A stretch of DNA of 64,000 nt from Mytilus californianus (taxonomy: Eukaryota > Mollusca > Bivalvia > Mytilida > Mytilidae), in contig NW_026262712.1 in NCBI RefSeq assembly GCF_021869535.1, positions 64,660,100 to 64,724,099 on the forward strand. The letters run 5' to 3'. Shown here in pieces: positions 48,986-59,218 of the stretch (position 1 is the stretch's first letter; the number at the start of each line of letters is the position of its first letter). The notes under the pieces are model-generated. The model had not been told where the DNA came from and searched no databases. It saw only the letters and a list, made by a program, of their open reading frames with translations. The position numbers were made by a program, and so were the translations under genes.

Positions 48986-49239
48986 CTAAAGGACCGAATT
49001 TGACAGATTTTTGAGTAAAACACGTTGCTCAAACTGAAAAAAAAGATACAGTTAAGATTGTACAGGTTATTCTCGCAAAACGTGTGTACTCATACAAGCA
49101 TAACCCGTTTTTGCGTTTAATTAAAAATGCATTTTGTATGCACTTTTGAAATTTTATATGCACTTTAGATAATTAAATGCTCCAAACCTTAGGAAATTGT
49201 GGAATACAGACTTTATCTCATGAATAGACTACCGCTGAA

Positions 49240-51490
49240 CCTGCGCCTCAGGATGTATGAATTTTCAACACCGGTGTGAAATCCTGTACACCCCTGATTA
49301 CACCAAGATAACTATTATTACAACCGGGACATAATATATACGAATACTAATCCCATGTTACATATCGCTTATAATCATTTAGTAATCATAATATTGATTA
49401 TTATAACACGTACATAAATAAAAATAAATTTTCTTGCCGGGTCGAATGTGATATATCAGAAAAAACAGGTGCAATTTATCAAATCATAGAAATTTCTGTT
49501 GTCAGACCTATAATGAGACAGTCCTAAAATTCAACAAACCTCTAATCCGACAGCCCATTTTCTCCGACGCACGGTTACTTGCCTCTGCTGAAAAAATATA
49601 CCTATAGACATATGTACCGTTTGATTATAAACTTTTTCACAGACACGTGAGTTTTGTGCTTGTGGTTCGACTCACATATACTGCTCAAAATTGAGTGACG
49701 TTTTCGTATTACTTTTGTCTCCGCATGAATTGCGCTATATGCTATCGATGCGTCGGGCCATGTGTAGACTTAACTTTGCGATTAAAATGGGCTAAAGAAG
49801 TTATGAACTTTCACGGCCCATGTAATCATATAGTTATTAGGTGTTCGATTCCAATTTCTTTTGCAGAAAATTACTCGACATAAAACTACTAGTATGCATA
49901 GTATAACATCATGCTCCGGCCCATGCTTAAAATAAATGAATGTCATTTAACCACAAAAGACTCCAACGTGTAAATTCAAAGCGATAATTAGTTGTTTTAC
50001 AAGCATCATTAAGTGTTTTGCCAACTCCCCTCCCCACCACCCCAACACAGAGGTCTCGTATATTTTCATCCTGAATCTGTATAAGACTCTTTTAAAAGTC
50101 CCCGATGTATATAATACAGCGAAATAAAGTATTACATTAGGGATATATATCGGACCGTCGGACTACTGAACTGTCGGAATTTCGGGTTGTCGGATTATAG
50201 CTACGCTTCCGTAGGTTCTAGTAAATCATTTGATTACCAATACCTTTGAAAAATCCTTTCTAATGTGTAAAATTTTATAATTCATGCACATAATAATCTA
50301 CTGAGGAAAGTTCAAATTAAGTTTCAACAGAAGTTACTGTATACGTCGTATATAAAGAAAGTAAAGTGAATATATACTTTAAGAACACAGGCCTACATAT
50401 ATGGACCATTAAGACGAGGCTTATAGGGAAGGGCCCTTAATAGTAAGTTTTGCTGGGATTTGTCTATGGATGCAGCTGTTTGTAAAACCTTTAAGGTTTT
50501 CAGCAAGAACTGGCACCCAGGAATAAAATATTTTACAAGCCTTACTTTTCGAAATATGAAAGCGCCGTCCCAAATAACCAAATATCAAACTAAGTGTTAA
50601 CCTCATCAGTACGATCGAGCAACAGCTGATCTGCAATATCGTAGTTGAAAATTAAATTTATGTAGTAATTCCACTTAAGTAAAGAAGATTAGTTACATAA
50701 GTATTCAATAAGGCGTCACTGTCATTCATAATATTTCGATATGCTGACGTGGTTTCCCCCTTTTATTTAATTTTGAACTCCTTACTCCTCTGTTAACAAT
50801 ATTTGTGTCTGAGTTGATGTTGTCGGAATGTCTGTCCATTTTGCAGCATAAAGATAGTCGTCATGAATAAAAAAGCTCGTCTCTTCATACTTGGTTGATT
50901 TGCTTACAATTAAAACTATATATGTAGCCTCGGGGTAGGTTTCATTGTTATTATCTTAAGAAATGTGCAGGGGCGGTTTTATGAGGGATGCCTGGGTCCC
51001 CCTTATGGAGATTCATATATGGTTAATCCAGACTTTTTACCACTTCCACTGCAAATTTTTTCTAGTTTGGGGGACCGTCCATCCAGAAAACAAATGTCCG
51101 GACCATACAAAAACCTGTTTATGCAAAGTTTTTCTGTTTATAACTTTGAGCCACTCAAGTTTTGTTGGCTCGTCAGAAGGCATTAAATGAGACTTATATG
51201 GAATCAAACATGTGCAACTCGTTGTGTAATTCACATATTGATTTTTTCCAGATCTGAAGTTTTTACGATTATTTGTACAACTATTAACTGCACATGAAAT
51301 GCCTCCACCTTTCTATAACTTTCGGCATTATCCATAGCAAAATAAATAAGAAAATGAAAGAAATACAAATGTAAACAGAAAATCGATAATGTTTTCATCA
51401 ATGCACGAGCGTTATTTTTCGCGGTTGTAATGGCTGATCGGTCACGTGAGAGGTTAATGGATGCGCCCATGTTTTCTAGGTCAATTATAG
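49240..51490. other. 2.25-kb block present only in the right arm; no gene recognised
   Basis: The left arm passes from about 7150 to 7200 without it. ORFs of 60-79 aa (for example 50963-51190 and 51231-51470) have no recognisable features and overlap one another. No terminal repeats were found by eye. It may be an insertion here or a deletion in the left arm. Confidence 0.5.
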
Positions 51491-52255
51491 ATAAACCCGT
51501 CTATACTTTTGCTTGCAATAATGGAGACAATTTGCTACCTCCGGTTTACAAAATGTCACTTACTTCTCAAGTGATAGGTTGATTTACTCTGATTTTGAAA
51601 ATTTTTGGTTAAAAGGTACCGTTACATCTATAATTAGTGCAAAAATACTACTTCCGGTTTCCACAACGTAACTTCCGGTTGACATTTCAAGGTTATGTAT
51701 TGTCCAGCCTTATGCAAAATACCTTATGACTTTATCACGTACAATTATGAAGAAGTAGCAAAAGTCAAAATTTAGAACGTCAAATTTAACTTTGACCTTG
51801 ACCTCTATTTCAAAGTCAAAAGTCATGGATCTCATATCAAAAGACCCCAGGTCCGTCCATAATATGTATGGTTAAGAAGTTATCATACCAAACAGCTTAT
51901 TTTGAATATTTAGGGGGAAAAGACTCCTATAAAATGTCGCAATGAGCTCTTCGACCCTAATGTATTGCCTTAGCGTCATGTCACAACTTACAATTTGCCC
52001 AAAACCGTATGTTGATAATTTTTACGGTTTATGAGGAGTTGCGATACGATAACAAGCAAAGTTCAAATTTTAGAAAATGACCTTGACCACAATTTCCTGC
52101 TATTTGACAAAGGTTCTCATATAGTAACATATCAAAAGCCTCTATGTCTCTATGATTACGGTTTATAAGTTACTCCAACATACCACTAATGTCAAGCACA
52201 CAATGGGAAATAACTCTTTACATGTAAGCGGACCGCTCAAGTACAAATTTAATAG
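51490..52255. repeat. Right-arm counterpart of the diverged internal repeat pair
   Basis: Inverse match to 6400-7150, with the same two blocks containing 'tgaccttgacc' words and 'ggtttataagttac'. Non-coding. Confidence 0.5.
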
Positions 52256-52262
52256 ATCATCA

Positions 52263-52352
52263 CAAAGGCACTTGTCTCAGAAAAAAATTTCCTACATACC
52301 TTGTTATATTTGCGGTATATAGGAAATTGTTTTTCTGAGACAAGTGCCTGTG
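52263..52352. mobile_element. hAT-like MITE (90 bp) with perfect 8-bp target duplication
   Basis: Ends are 'caaaggcacttgtctcag' and, inverted, 'cacaggcacttgtctcag'. The target duplication GATCATCA lies at 52255-52262 and 52353-52360. The left arm has the empty site with one copy (near 6395-6402, GATCATCC read in the same sense). Same family as 20895-21120. Confidence 0.9.
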
Positions 52353-52699
52353 GATCATCATGAGGAAGTTACGAACATTTTGGAGAAAGAATTAAGCGAG
52401 GAGAAGCGATAACAATAAACACGTGTTCTGTCCAACAAATGTTTCCGTTATTTTTCTCATATACTACTTACAAATGACTTTATATTTGTCAGCATGCTGA
52501 CAGTGATGAAGTGTGACGCATGATCAATTTTCAGATTTGTTAGACACCTACTTGCTGTTTGCCGATACTTTGAAATTTTCAATATGTTAATGGAACTGAA
52601 TATTTTCATCGCAAATTTCTTCATTACTACTGAACAGAAAGACTTCATATGTGGTTAGCAGCCTGTCAGAGCTGTGCAGTAACGTGTAAGCGCCTTTTC

Positions 52700-53150
52700 G
52701 GATTTGTCAAACACCTACTTCTTATGTCCGATACTTTGAATTACGAGTTGGGAGTATGCTAAGCACGACAACACGTACATTCTTGTTTCACTTAATTTCA
52801 GTTCGTATGTTCCTGTCATTTAAACAGCTCATCCCAGAGTAGCCAGTAAAACTGCATTTGCCACCGACAAAATCCCAATCGACGGTGGCAACTTGTCAAG
52901 CACAGTACTGTTATTCATTAAATGTCATACTTGAAGGAAAAAAAGGAATAACAAATAGAAGAAACATACTAATCTGTGTTAAGAACGAAAACATTGTACG
53001 AACGAGACAAACCAATAATAACACAACAGGTGTACAGACAAACACCAAAACAGAGGCGGAAGATACAAACGGACATTCAAAACTCACAATGCGAGAAAAA
53101 AACGATAACGCCATGGCAAAACAATACTTAGAAAGTCGTATACGAAATCC
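52700..53150 (-). mobile_element. LINE 3'-UTR fragment (family E) upstream of cGLR-like copy 2
   Basis: Mirror of 4940-5380, carrying 'ggacattcaaaactcac' and 'aacgccatggc' on the plus strand. The 98-aa ORF at 52858-53154 is repeat-derived. It may overlap the 5' regulatory region of the gene. Confidence 0.6.
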
Positions 53151-53510
53151 TTAAAACTTAAGCTTTCAGGACATAAAACTTCGCAAACAAAATATTCAAG
53201 TGATATCAAATCATAAAGATTTAAAGGAAAGAGCAAATGTCCAAATATGTTGCCCCCAAGGTACCCAAATTATCAATACAAAAATTTCCCCAAAACAACA
53301 ATAAAGAAAAACAACAAACAGAAAAAAGAAAACTTTACTTACAAAAAATCTAAGCTAACAAAAAAAAAAATAAGAACTCAATATTCTCAACGATAATGAT
53401 GAAGTCTTTTGTAAAATTATACATGTAGATACTCTAACTATTGTTATCTTTTCCATTCAAACATAAGGCTTACATATTTTTAATGTTATTTATAAAATCA
53501 GACACGTGAT

Positions 53511-53541
53511 TTAATCAATTTTTTTCTTATTTTTTTAAAGC
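53511..53541 (+). other. Probable splice acceptor just before the start codon of copy 2
   Basis: A T-rich tract ends 'ttttttaaag', followed by C and ATG at 53542. The same layout precedes copy 1. It suggests a 5'-UTR intron; the upstream exon was not identified. Confidence 0.45.
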
Positions 53542-55470
53542 ATGGTTGAAATAAAAGAAAAAAGTCTGAATTTACAGTTTTACAATTATCTTTGCGAAAA
53601 AATTGGCACAGAAGAGACAGTTCGACTTCGCCAGAAATATTATCTGTTCGTGGATTTTTTACAAACATGCAGATATGAAATTGTTATTACTAGTGGCAGT
53701 AAATCAGAGGGATTACAACTTGAAGGAAGTGACATAGATATAATGTTTCTGAATCGGAATATCACAGTCTTGGAAAACGAGGCTCATTGCAGAAACATTA
53801 AGCCAAACGTTTTTATAATGAACATACAAGACATAAAACCAGGATTTACTGTTCTAAAATTGAGCAAATCGTCATTCATACCTAATGGTAGTAATACATT
53901 TCATTATTCGGATATATGGGCGGGTGACATTGTATTGTCGAACGTGAAAGTAAAGCAATGGTTACAATTGACTCATAAAAAATATAAGTTTGTACATGGA
54001 CCATGTATTACTAATAAGGACTACACACGTGATTACGCATATTGTTTGAGATGTCCAACTTGGATTGGACAAGCCAGAAAATTAAGAGGAAAAAGTCGAT
54101 TATGGCCATGTCCTAGCGTGGTTGACAATATAGAAAAGTGTGGGACATTGTTTGTTCCTATTGGTTGTAAAACATCTGCAACAGAAGAGTTTGAATGGCG
54201 GATTTCCTTTTCTGTTGCTGAAAAGCTGCTTATATATTCTTTTAGTCATACGCAAATGCTCTGTTATGCGTTGTTAAAAATCATGTTAAAAGAAATAATT
54301 GAAACATATACTAATTCAAAGGAAATATTATGTTCCTATTTCATAAAAACTGTTGTCTTTTGGGTTTCAGAAGAATACCGTGGTGACGAATGGCAACCTC
54401 GTAAGATTATCCCATGTTTTATGGCGTGCCTAGCGAGACTTGTATATTGTGTCGATCATTCATATCTTCCTCATTATTTTTTACCAGAGATAAATTTATT
54501 AGAAGATAAATTAGTTTCCAATAATGCGACTGCGCTAAAGCATTTGTTAAACGAGTTTTATGCAATAGGTCCACAATTTTTAACGTATTCAAAAACGCTT
54601 TCTAACCGTGCAAAGCGTCATCTTTCATCGTTTAATATTATAAACGACTTTAATACATTATACCGCATTCATTGGATGTATGATCAGAGTTTGAATTGCA
54701 AATGTTTTTATAAACGCTGTTTTAAGAATAGGTTCAGTAAGTTATTAAAACTCTCAACCAAAAGACGTAATCCATTGAATTTAAATGTTTATATTTTTCG
54801 AATATATCAGAGAGCTGGAAGTTCGAACGAAGTTACAGGAATAAATCTATCCTTGAACAAGGTATTTTACGAAATCCACAAACGACGTTTGCCATTATTA
54901 TTACTTGGCTTGAATACAGATGCTGCGACTGGATGGCTACATCTTGCCACTTACCTATTCTCTCTCCAACACCCCTTGGTGTCTCTGAGAATTGTCGATT
55001 ATGCCTTATCTAAGTGTACTCCAGGCAAACTGTACTGCTTTTATGACGATTTACATTATGAACAACTAGATTACACAGAGCAGCAAGCATTGAAATATGG
55101 CTGTCTTGATATTAGTTCTATTTATAGAAGACACGTTATTAAATCTATTAATTTCACGAAAGATGCCATTCTTCCATTAGATATAATAGACGAATTAAAA
55201 AACAGACATGTCTTTACAAATTATAATTTACCACCTGTTGTGTACGCACATTATCTACGATTTTTGTGTTTTTACAGACTATATGACGATGAAAATTGTC
55301 GAAAGTCCCTGCAAGATCTACAACTGACAATTGAAAATGATTACTTTGTGTGTATATATCAAAAAGTGGGCTCATACAAATTGTTAGCAATAGCACATTT
55401 AAAGATAGGTGACAGAAATGCGGCCAAGAAATGTTTGGCTGTCGCAGATCGTCACATTTTAAAGGATTGA
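53542..55470 (+). CDS. Mab-21 / cGAS-like nucleotidyltransferase (cGLR-like), copy 2
   Basis: A 642-aa single-exon ORF. It has the same fold marks as copy 1 at the same positions: G52-S53 in GSKSEGL, D64-I-D66, and D164 in TRDYAYCLRC. The C-lobe helices follow (FEWRISFSVAEKLL, SYFIKTVVFWVSEE, HYFLPEINLL), then a family-specific extension of about 300 residues. The end (about 605-640) reads KVGSYKLLAIAHLKIGDRNA followed by AKKCL, a TPR-like helix pair that copy 1 has lost. All three predicted metal ligands are present, so an active cyclic-nucleotide synthase feeding STING is plausible; ligand and product are unknown. The start is fixed by the shared context with copy 1. The TGA (55468-55470) lies in family A repeat sequence, because a deletion removed the native stop and about 0.85 kb. 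Family assignment is firm; function is inferred. Confidence 0.93.
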   Translation: MVEIKEKSLNLQFYNYLCEKIGTEETVRLRQKYYLFVDFLQTCRYEIVITSGSKSEGLQLEGSDIDIMFLNRNITVLENEAHCRNIKPNVFIMNIQDIKPGFTVLKLSKSSFIPNGSNTFHYSDIWAGDIVLSNVKVKQWLQLTHKKYKFVHGPCITNKDYTRDYAYCLRCPTWIGQARKLRGKSRLWPCPSVVDNIEKCGTLFVPIGCKTSATEEFEWRISFSVAEKLLIYSFSHTQMLCYALLKIMLKEIIETYTNSKEILCSYFIKTVVFWVSEEYRGDEWQPRKIIPCFMACLARLVYCVDHSYLPHYFLPEINLLEDKLVSNNATALKHLLNEFYAIGPQFLTYSKTLSNRAKRHLSSFNIINDFNTLYRIHWMYDQSLNCKCFYKRCFKNRFSKLLKLSTKRRNPLNLNVYIFRIYQRAGSSNEVTGINLSLNKVFYEIHKRRLPLLLLGLNTDAATGWLHLATYLFSLQHPLVSLRIVDYALSKCTPGKLYCFYDDLHYEQLDYTEQQALKYGCLDISSIYRRHVIKSINFTKDAILPLDIIDELKNRHVFTNYNLPPVVYAHYLRFLCFYRLYDDENCRKSLQDLQLTIENDYFVCIYQKVGSYKLLAIAHLKIGDRNAAKKCLAVADRHILKD

Positions 55471-55760
55471 GCGCTCACAAACAATTTTTAATCCCACCAA
55501 TTTCTTTATATGCCTGTCCCATATCCGGAGCCTTGTAAATCAGTGGCCGGGTGTCGTTGGTTGATTTCTTTCGTAAAAACAATTTGTTTATTGTTTTAGC
55601 ATAAATCAATTAATGGTTTTCTCTTTTGAATTGTTTTACATTTTGTCATGCCGGGCCTTTTTTAACTTACTATACGGTAGGGGTTTTGATCATTGTTAAA
55701 GACTTAACGGTTTACTCATTGGCGATCATGCCACATCTCCTTATTTTTGTATATGCATTA
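55468..55760 (+). mobile_element. Retroelement tail repeat (family A) abutting the gene
   Basis: It starts at 'tgagcgctcacaaac' and ends near 'gccacatctccttatttttg'. It corresponds to 1518-1785 in the left arm, where the element continues further. Its first bases supply the stop codon of copy 2. Confidence 0.75.
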
Positions 55761-55942
55761 CGAGATATAGAACAGAAACTAGCATAAGAAAAATATAAAA
55801 AATGTCCATGCCTTAAAGGTAATTTTTGTTTGAGAGAATTACAATAATCCTAATAAATCGTGACTAGCATCTAAACATTTACCGGTGGGATAAACCCCTC
55901 GGGTACAACTATATACAAAAATGTATAATTCTCGATTAACAT

Positions 55943-56170
55943 TCATCCGGAACTTTTATACATCATAGGTTTGGAGCAGTTACGATGATACAGAAAATTC
56001 GTTTTTGGCCCCTGATAACAAAAGTATAATTTCTTTTGATACTTACAAAACATGTAGATATGAGCGACAGCCTTATACCTTAACACTAGTATGCTATATG
56101 ATGTCTTATAAAAAGATCTTAATGTCGTTAAATGTATATCTATTTGTATAAGGATGTTGCTCATATTCAT
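55943..56170 (-). CDS. Small ORF (75 aa) matching 1135-1338; coding status doubtful
   Basis: Start and stop are kept relative to the left arm; the centre differs by frame-shifting indels that cancel. No domain, signal peptide or membrane helix is seen. It lies downstream of copy 2 on the opposite strand. Treat as a candidate only. Confidence 0.25.
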   Translation of the reverse strand: MNMSNILIQIDIHLTTLRSFYKTSYSILVLRYKAVAHIYMFCKYQKKLYFCYQGPKTNFLYHRNCSKPMMYKSSG

Positions 56171-56221
56171 TTTACCATAGACTACATGTGTAAAACTGTC
56201 ATGTCAATATCGACATGTTGA

Positions 56222-56229
56222 TGACGTCA
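56222..56229. promoter_or_regulatory. CRE-type palindrome TGACGTCA kept in three copies
   Basis: The 8-bp palindrome lies about 60 bp outside the small ORF start. It is also present near 1079-1086 and near 23121-23128. It matches the CREB/ATF consensus, but a short match alone does not show function; general conservation of this block may explain it. Confidence 0.3.
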
Positions 56230-56399
56230 TAATGACAGCAACTCTGACAGTTTCATACTAAAGTGTTCAGATTACAATCATCTAATTACATTGTAAGTCA
56301 TCAATGAAGTTAAATTAATTTCGAAAGGATTAAAATTTTGCAATTTCAGGGGCGAAATATAGCTCTTATCATAAACATCCTCCTTTATCAGCGGCAAAA

Positions 56400-57110
56400 G
56401 TGGTAAATAAAGGCAACAGTATTATACTGGTGTATAAAAGTCATAAATCGATTTAGAGAAAACAAATCCGGGTAACAAACCAAAATCGAGGGAAACACAT
56501 TAACTATAAGAGGAAAACAAATGAACAACAGGAACACCGAGGTGCAACAAAAACAAACGCCAACACACATAGAAACGAACTATTTGATAACAACTGCCAT
56601 ATTCCTGACTTGGTACAGGACATTTTAAGAATAAATGGTGGTTTGAACCTGGTTTCATGGCATGCCAAACCTCCCGCTTCATGAAAATGTTAAAAAATAT
56701 CGCTAAAACACTACGTGACAGAAATACAGCACAAACACACGCAAGAACATTCATAACAGAGAAACGCAAAAACAAATAATATAATAGTCGACACAACATA
56801 CAAACCACAGAACAACAACGAACATAAACTCCATCAACGAAAAACACCACAGGATATCAAAAACAGTGACGCGCTTACGTAACTAACATGCAATCTGGAA
56901 CTTTATACAATTATTTTCACAATATTGGTCCAAACAATTTTCATGACAATAATGGTATTGAAAGGCAATTTTATAATTATTTTGACTACAAACGATAAGA
57001 CATAACATATTATCCAACCTAAACCATAACAGAAACAACAAAATAAATCCATTAATGTTGGATGTACAAAACACTGAGACACGCCGCACAGCAATGTAAA
57101 ATGTAAAATG
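56400..57110 (-). repeat. Right-arm insertion containing family C and family B pieces
   Basis: 56400-56580 is the inverse of 862-1045, and about 56580-56690 contains family B words ('tattcctgacttggtacagg'). The rest (56700-57110) has no recognisable content; the minus-strand ORFs of 96-116 aa here are hydrophobic readings of repeat DNA without family features. Confidence 0.5.
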
Positions 57111-57267
57111 TACGTAATAGATTACGGCCCGTAATTTAAGCAATTTATTGTAGGAAAAAGTAAATAAATACATTTGCAGTTTTATATGCGAACTGTTGCT
57201 CCTTATAAAACAAAATGAATAATCTAAATTTCAAAAACAACAAAATCACTTTTTTTCTAATTCAAAT

Positions 57268-58608
57268 TTATACTGTACATCGCCTACTATTCATATTGTC
57301 TATATTATTTTACACTTACTGTACATCGCCTACTATTCATATTGTCTATATTATTTTACACTTACTGTACATCGCCTACTTCTCATATTGTCTATATTGT
57401 TTACTCTTACTGTACATCGCCTACTTCTCATATTGTCTATAATATTTTACACTTACCGTACATCACCTACTTCTCATATTGTCTATATTATTTTACACTT
57501 ACTCTACATCGGCTACTTCTCATATTGTCTATATTATTTTACACTTACTGTACATCGCCTACTTCTCATATTGTCTATAATATTTTACACTTACTGTACA
57601 TCGCCTACTATTCATATTGTCTATAATATTTTACACTTACAGTACACCGCCTACTATTCATATTGTCTATATTATTTTACACTTACTGTACATCGCCTAC
57701 TTCTCATATTGTCTATATTGTTTACTCTTACTGTACATCGCCTACTTCTCATATTGTCTATAATATTTTACACTTACCGTACATCACCTACTTCTCATAT
57801 TGTCTATATTATTTTACACTTACTCTACATCGGCTACTTCTCATATTGTCTATATTATTTTACACTTACTGTACATCGCCTACTTCTCATATTGTCTATA
57901 ATATTTTACACTTACTGTACATCGCCTACTATTCATATTGTCTATAATATTTTACACTTACAGTACACCGCCTACTATTCATATTGTCTATATTATTTTA
58001 CACTTACTGTAAATCGCCTACTTCTCATATTGTCTATATTATTTTACACTTACTGTACACCGCCTACTTCTCATATTGTCTATATTATTTTACACTTACT
58101 GTACACCGCCTACTATTCATATTGTCTTTATTATTTTACACTTACTGTACATCGCCTACTATTCATATTGTCTATATTATTTTACACTTACTGTACATCG
58201 CCTACTTCTCATATTGTCTATATTATTTTACACTTACTGTACACCGCCTACTATTCATATTGTCTTTATTATTTTACACTTACTGTACATCGCCTACTAT
58301 TCATATTGTCTATATTATTTTACACTTACTGTACATCGCCTACTATTCATATTGTCTATATTATTTTACACTTACTGTACATCGCCTACTTCTCATATTG
58401 TCTATATTATTTTACACTTACTGTACATCGCCTACTATTCATATTGTCTATATTATTTTACACTTACTGTACATCGCCTACTTCTCATATTGTCTATATT
58501 ATTTTACACTTACTGTACATCGCCTACTATTCATATTGTCTATATCATTTTACATTATTGTACATCGCCTACTATTCATATTGTCTTTATCATTTTACAC
58601 TTACTGTA
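57268..58608 (+). repeat. 46-bp minisatellite, about 29 units, with a 321-bp higher-order repeat
   Basis: The unit contains 'ttttacacttactgtacatc', then 'gcctac' and 'ttctcatattgtctatatta' or 'attcatattgtcta'. Units are nearly identical. A seven-unit block of 321 bp (six of 46 bp, one of 45 bp) at 57342-57626 is repeated exactly at 57663-57947. Because 46 is not a multiple of three and no frame contains a stop, very long ORFs appear (up to 422 aa); they are artefacts of the repeat. The left arm has about one unit. Confidence 0.95.
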
Positions 58609-59218
58609 CTACTAGTTATCATTTGTGTCACAACATATCATTTCACAAAGATCTAATAGACGTATGAACTAATTAAAAAGACCGATAGAACCATCCCCAA
58701 GCAATTCCAACACCCCACACTCAAGTATACACTAACCAACATCAAAACACACTTCACATGGCTATTGTCTTTATTTTTTACACTTACTGTACATCGCCTA
58801 CTATTCATATTGTCTATATTATTTTACACTTACTGTACATCGCCTACTTCTCATATTGTCTATATTATTTTACACTTACTGTACATCGCCTACTATTCAT
58901 ATTGTCTATATTATTTTACACTTACTGTACATCGCCTACTTCTCATATTGTCTATATTATTTTACACTTACTGTACATCGCCTACTATTCATATTGTCTA
59001 TATCATTTTACATTACTGTACATCGCCTACTATTCATATTGTCTTTATCATTTTACACTTACTGTACTACTAGTTATCATTTGTGTCACAACATATCATT
59101 TCACAAAGATCTAATAGACGTATGAACTAATTAAAAAGACCGATAGAACCATCCCCAAGCAATTCCAACACCCCACACTCAAGTATACACTAACCAACAT
59201 CAAAACACACTTCACATG
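58303..59218 (+). repeat. 458-bp tandem duplication including minisatellite units and unique flank
   Basis: 58603-58760 recurs at 59061-59218 ('actagttatcatttgtgtca' to 'cacttcacatgg'), with the preceding minisatellite units also duplicated. The junction is at about 58760, where 'cacatgg' runs straight into 'ctattgtcttt'. The copies are nearly identical, so the event is recent. Confidence 0.9.

Noticed and set aside
52858..53154. 98-aa ORF upstream of cGLR-like copy 2 as a small gene
   Set aside because: The sequence is a LINE 3'-UTR fragment repeated at four other places in the window; the frame is not conserved.
56500..57173. Minus-strand hydrophobic ORFs of 96-116 aa as membrane proteins
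   Set aside because: They lie in a right-arm-only insertion made of dispersed repeats, overlap one another in different frames and match no family.
57388..58656. 422-aa ORF and several overlapping ORFs of 94-227 aa
   Set aside because: They are readings of a 46-bp minisatellite that has no stop in any forward frame; the same peptide recurs in shifted frames. No gene signals.
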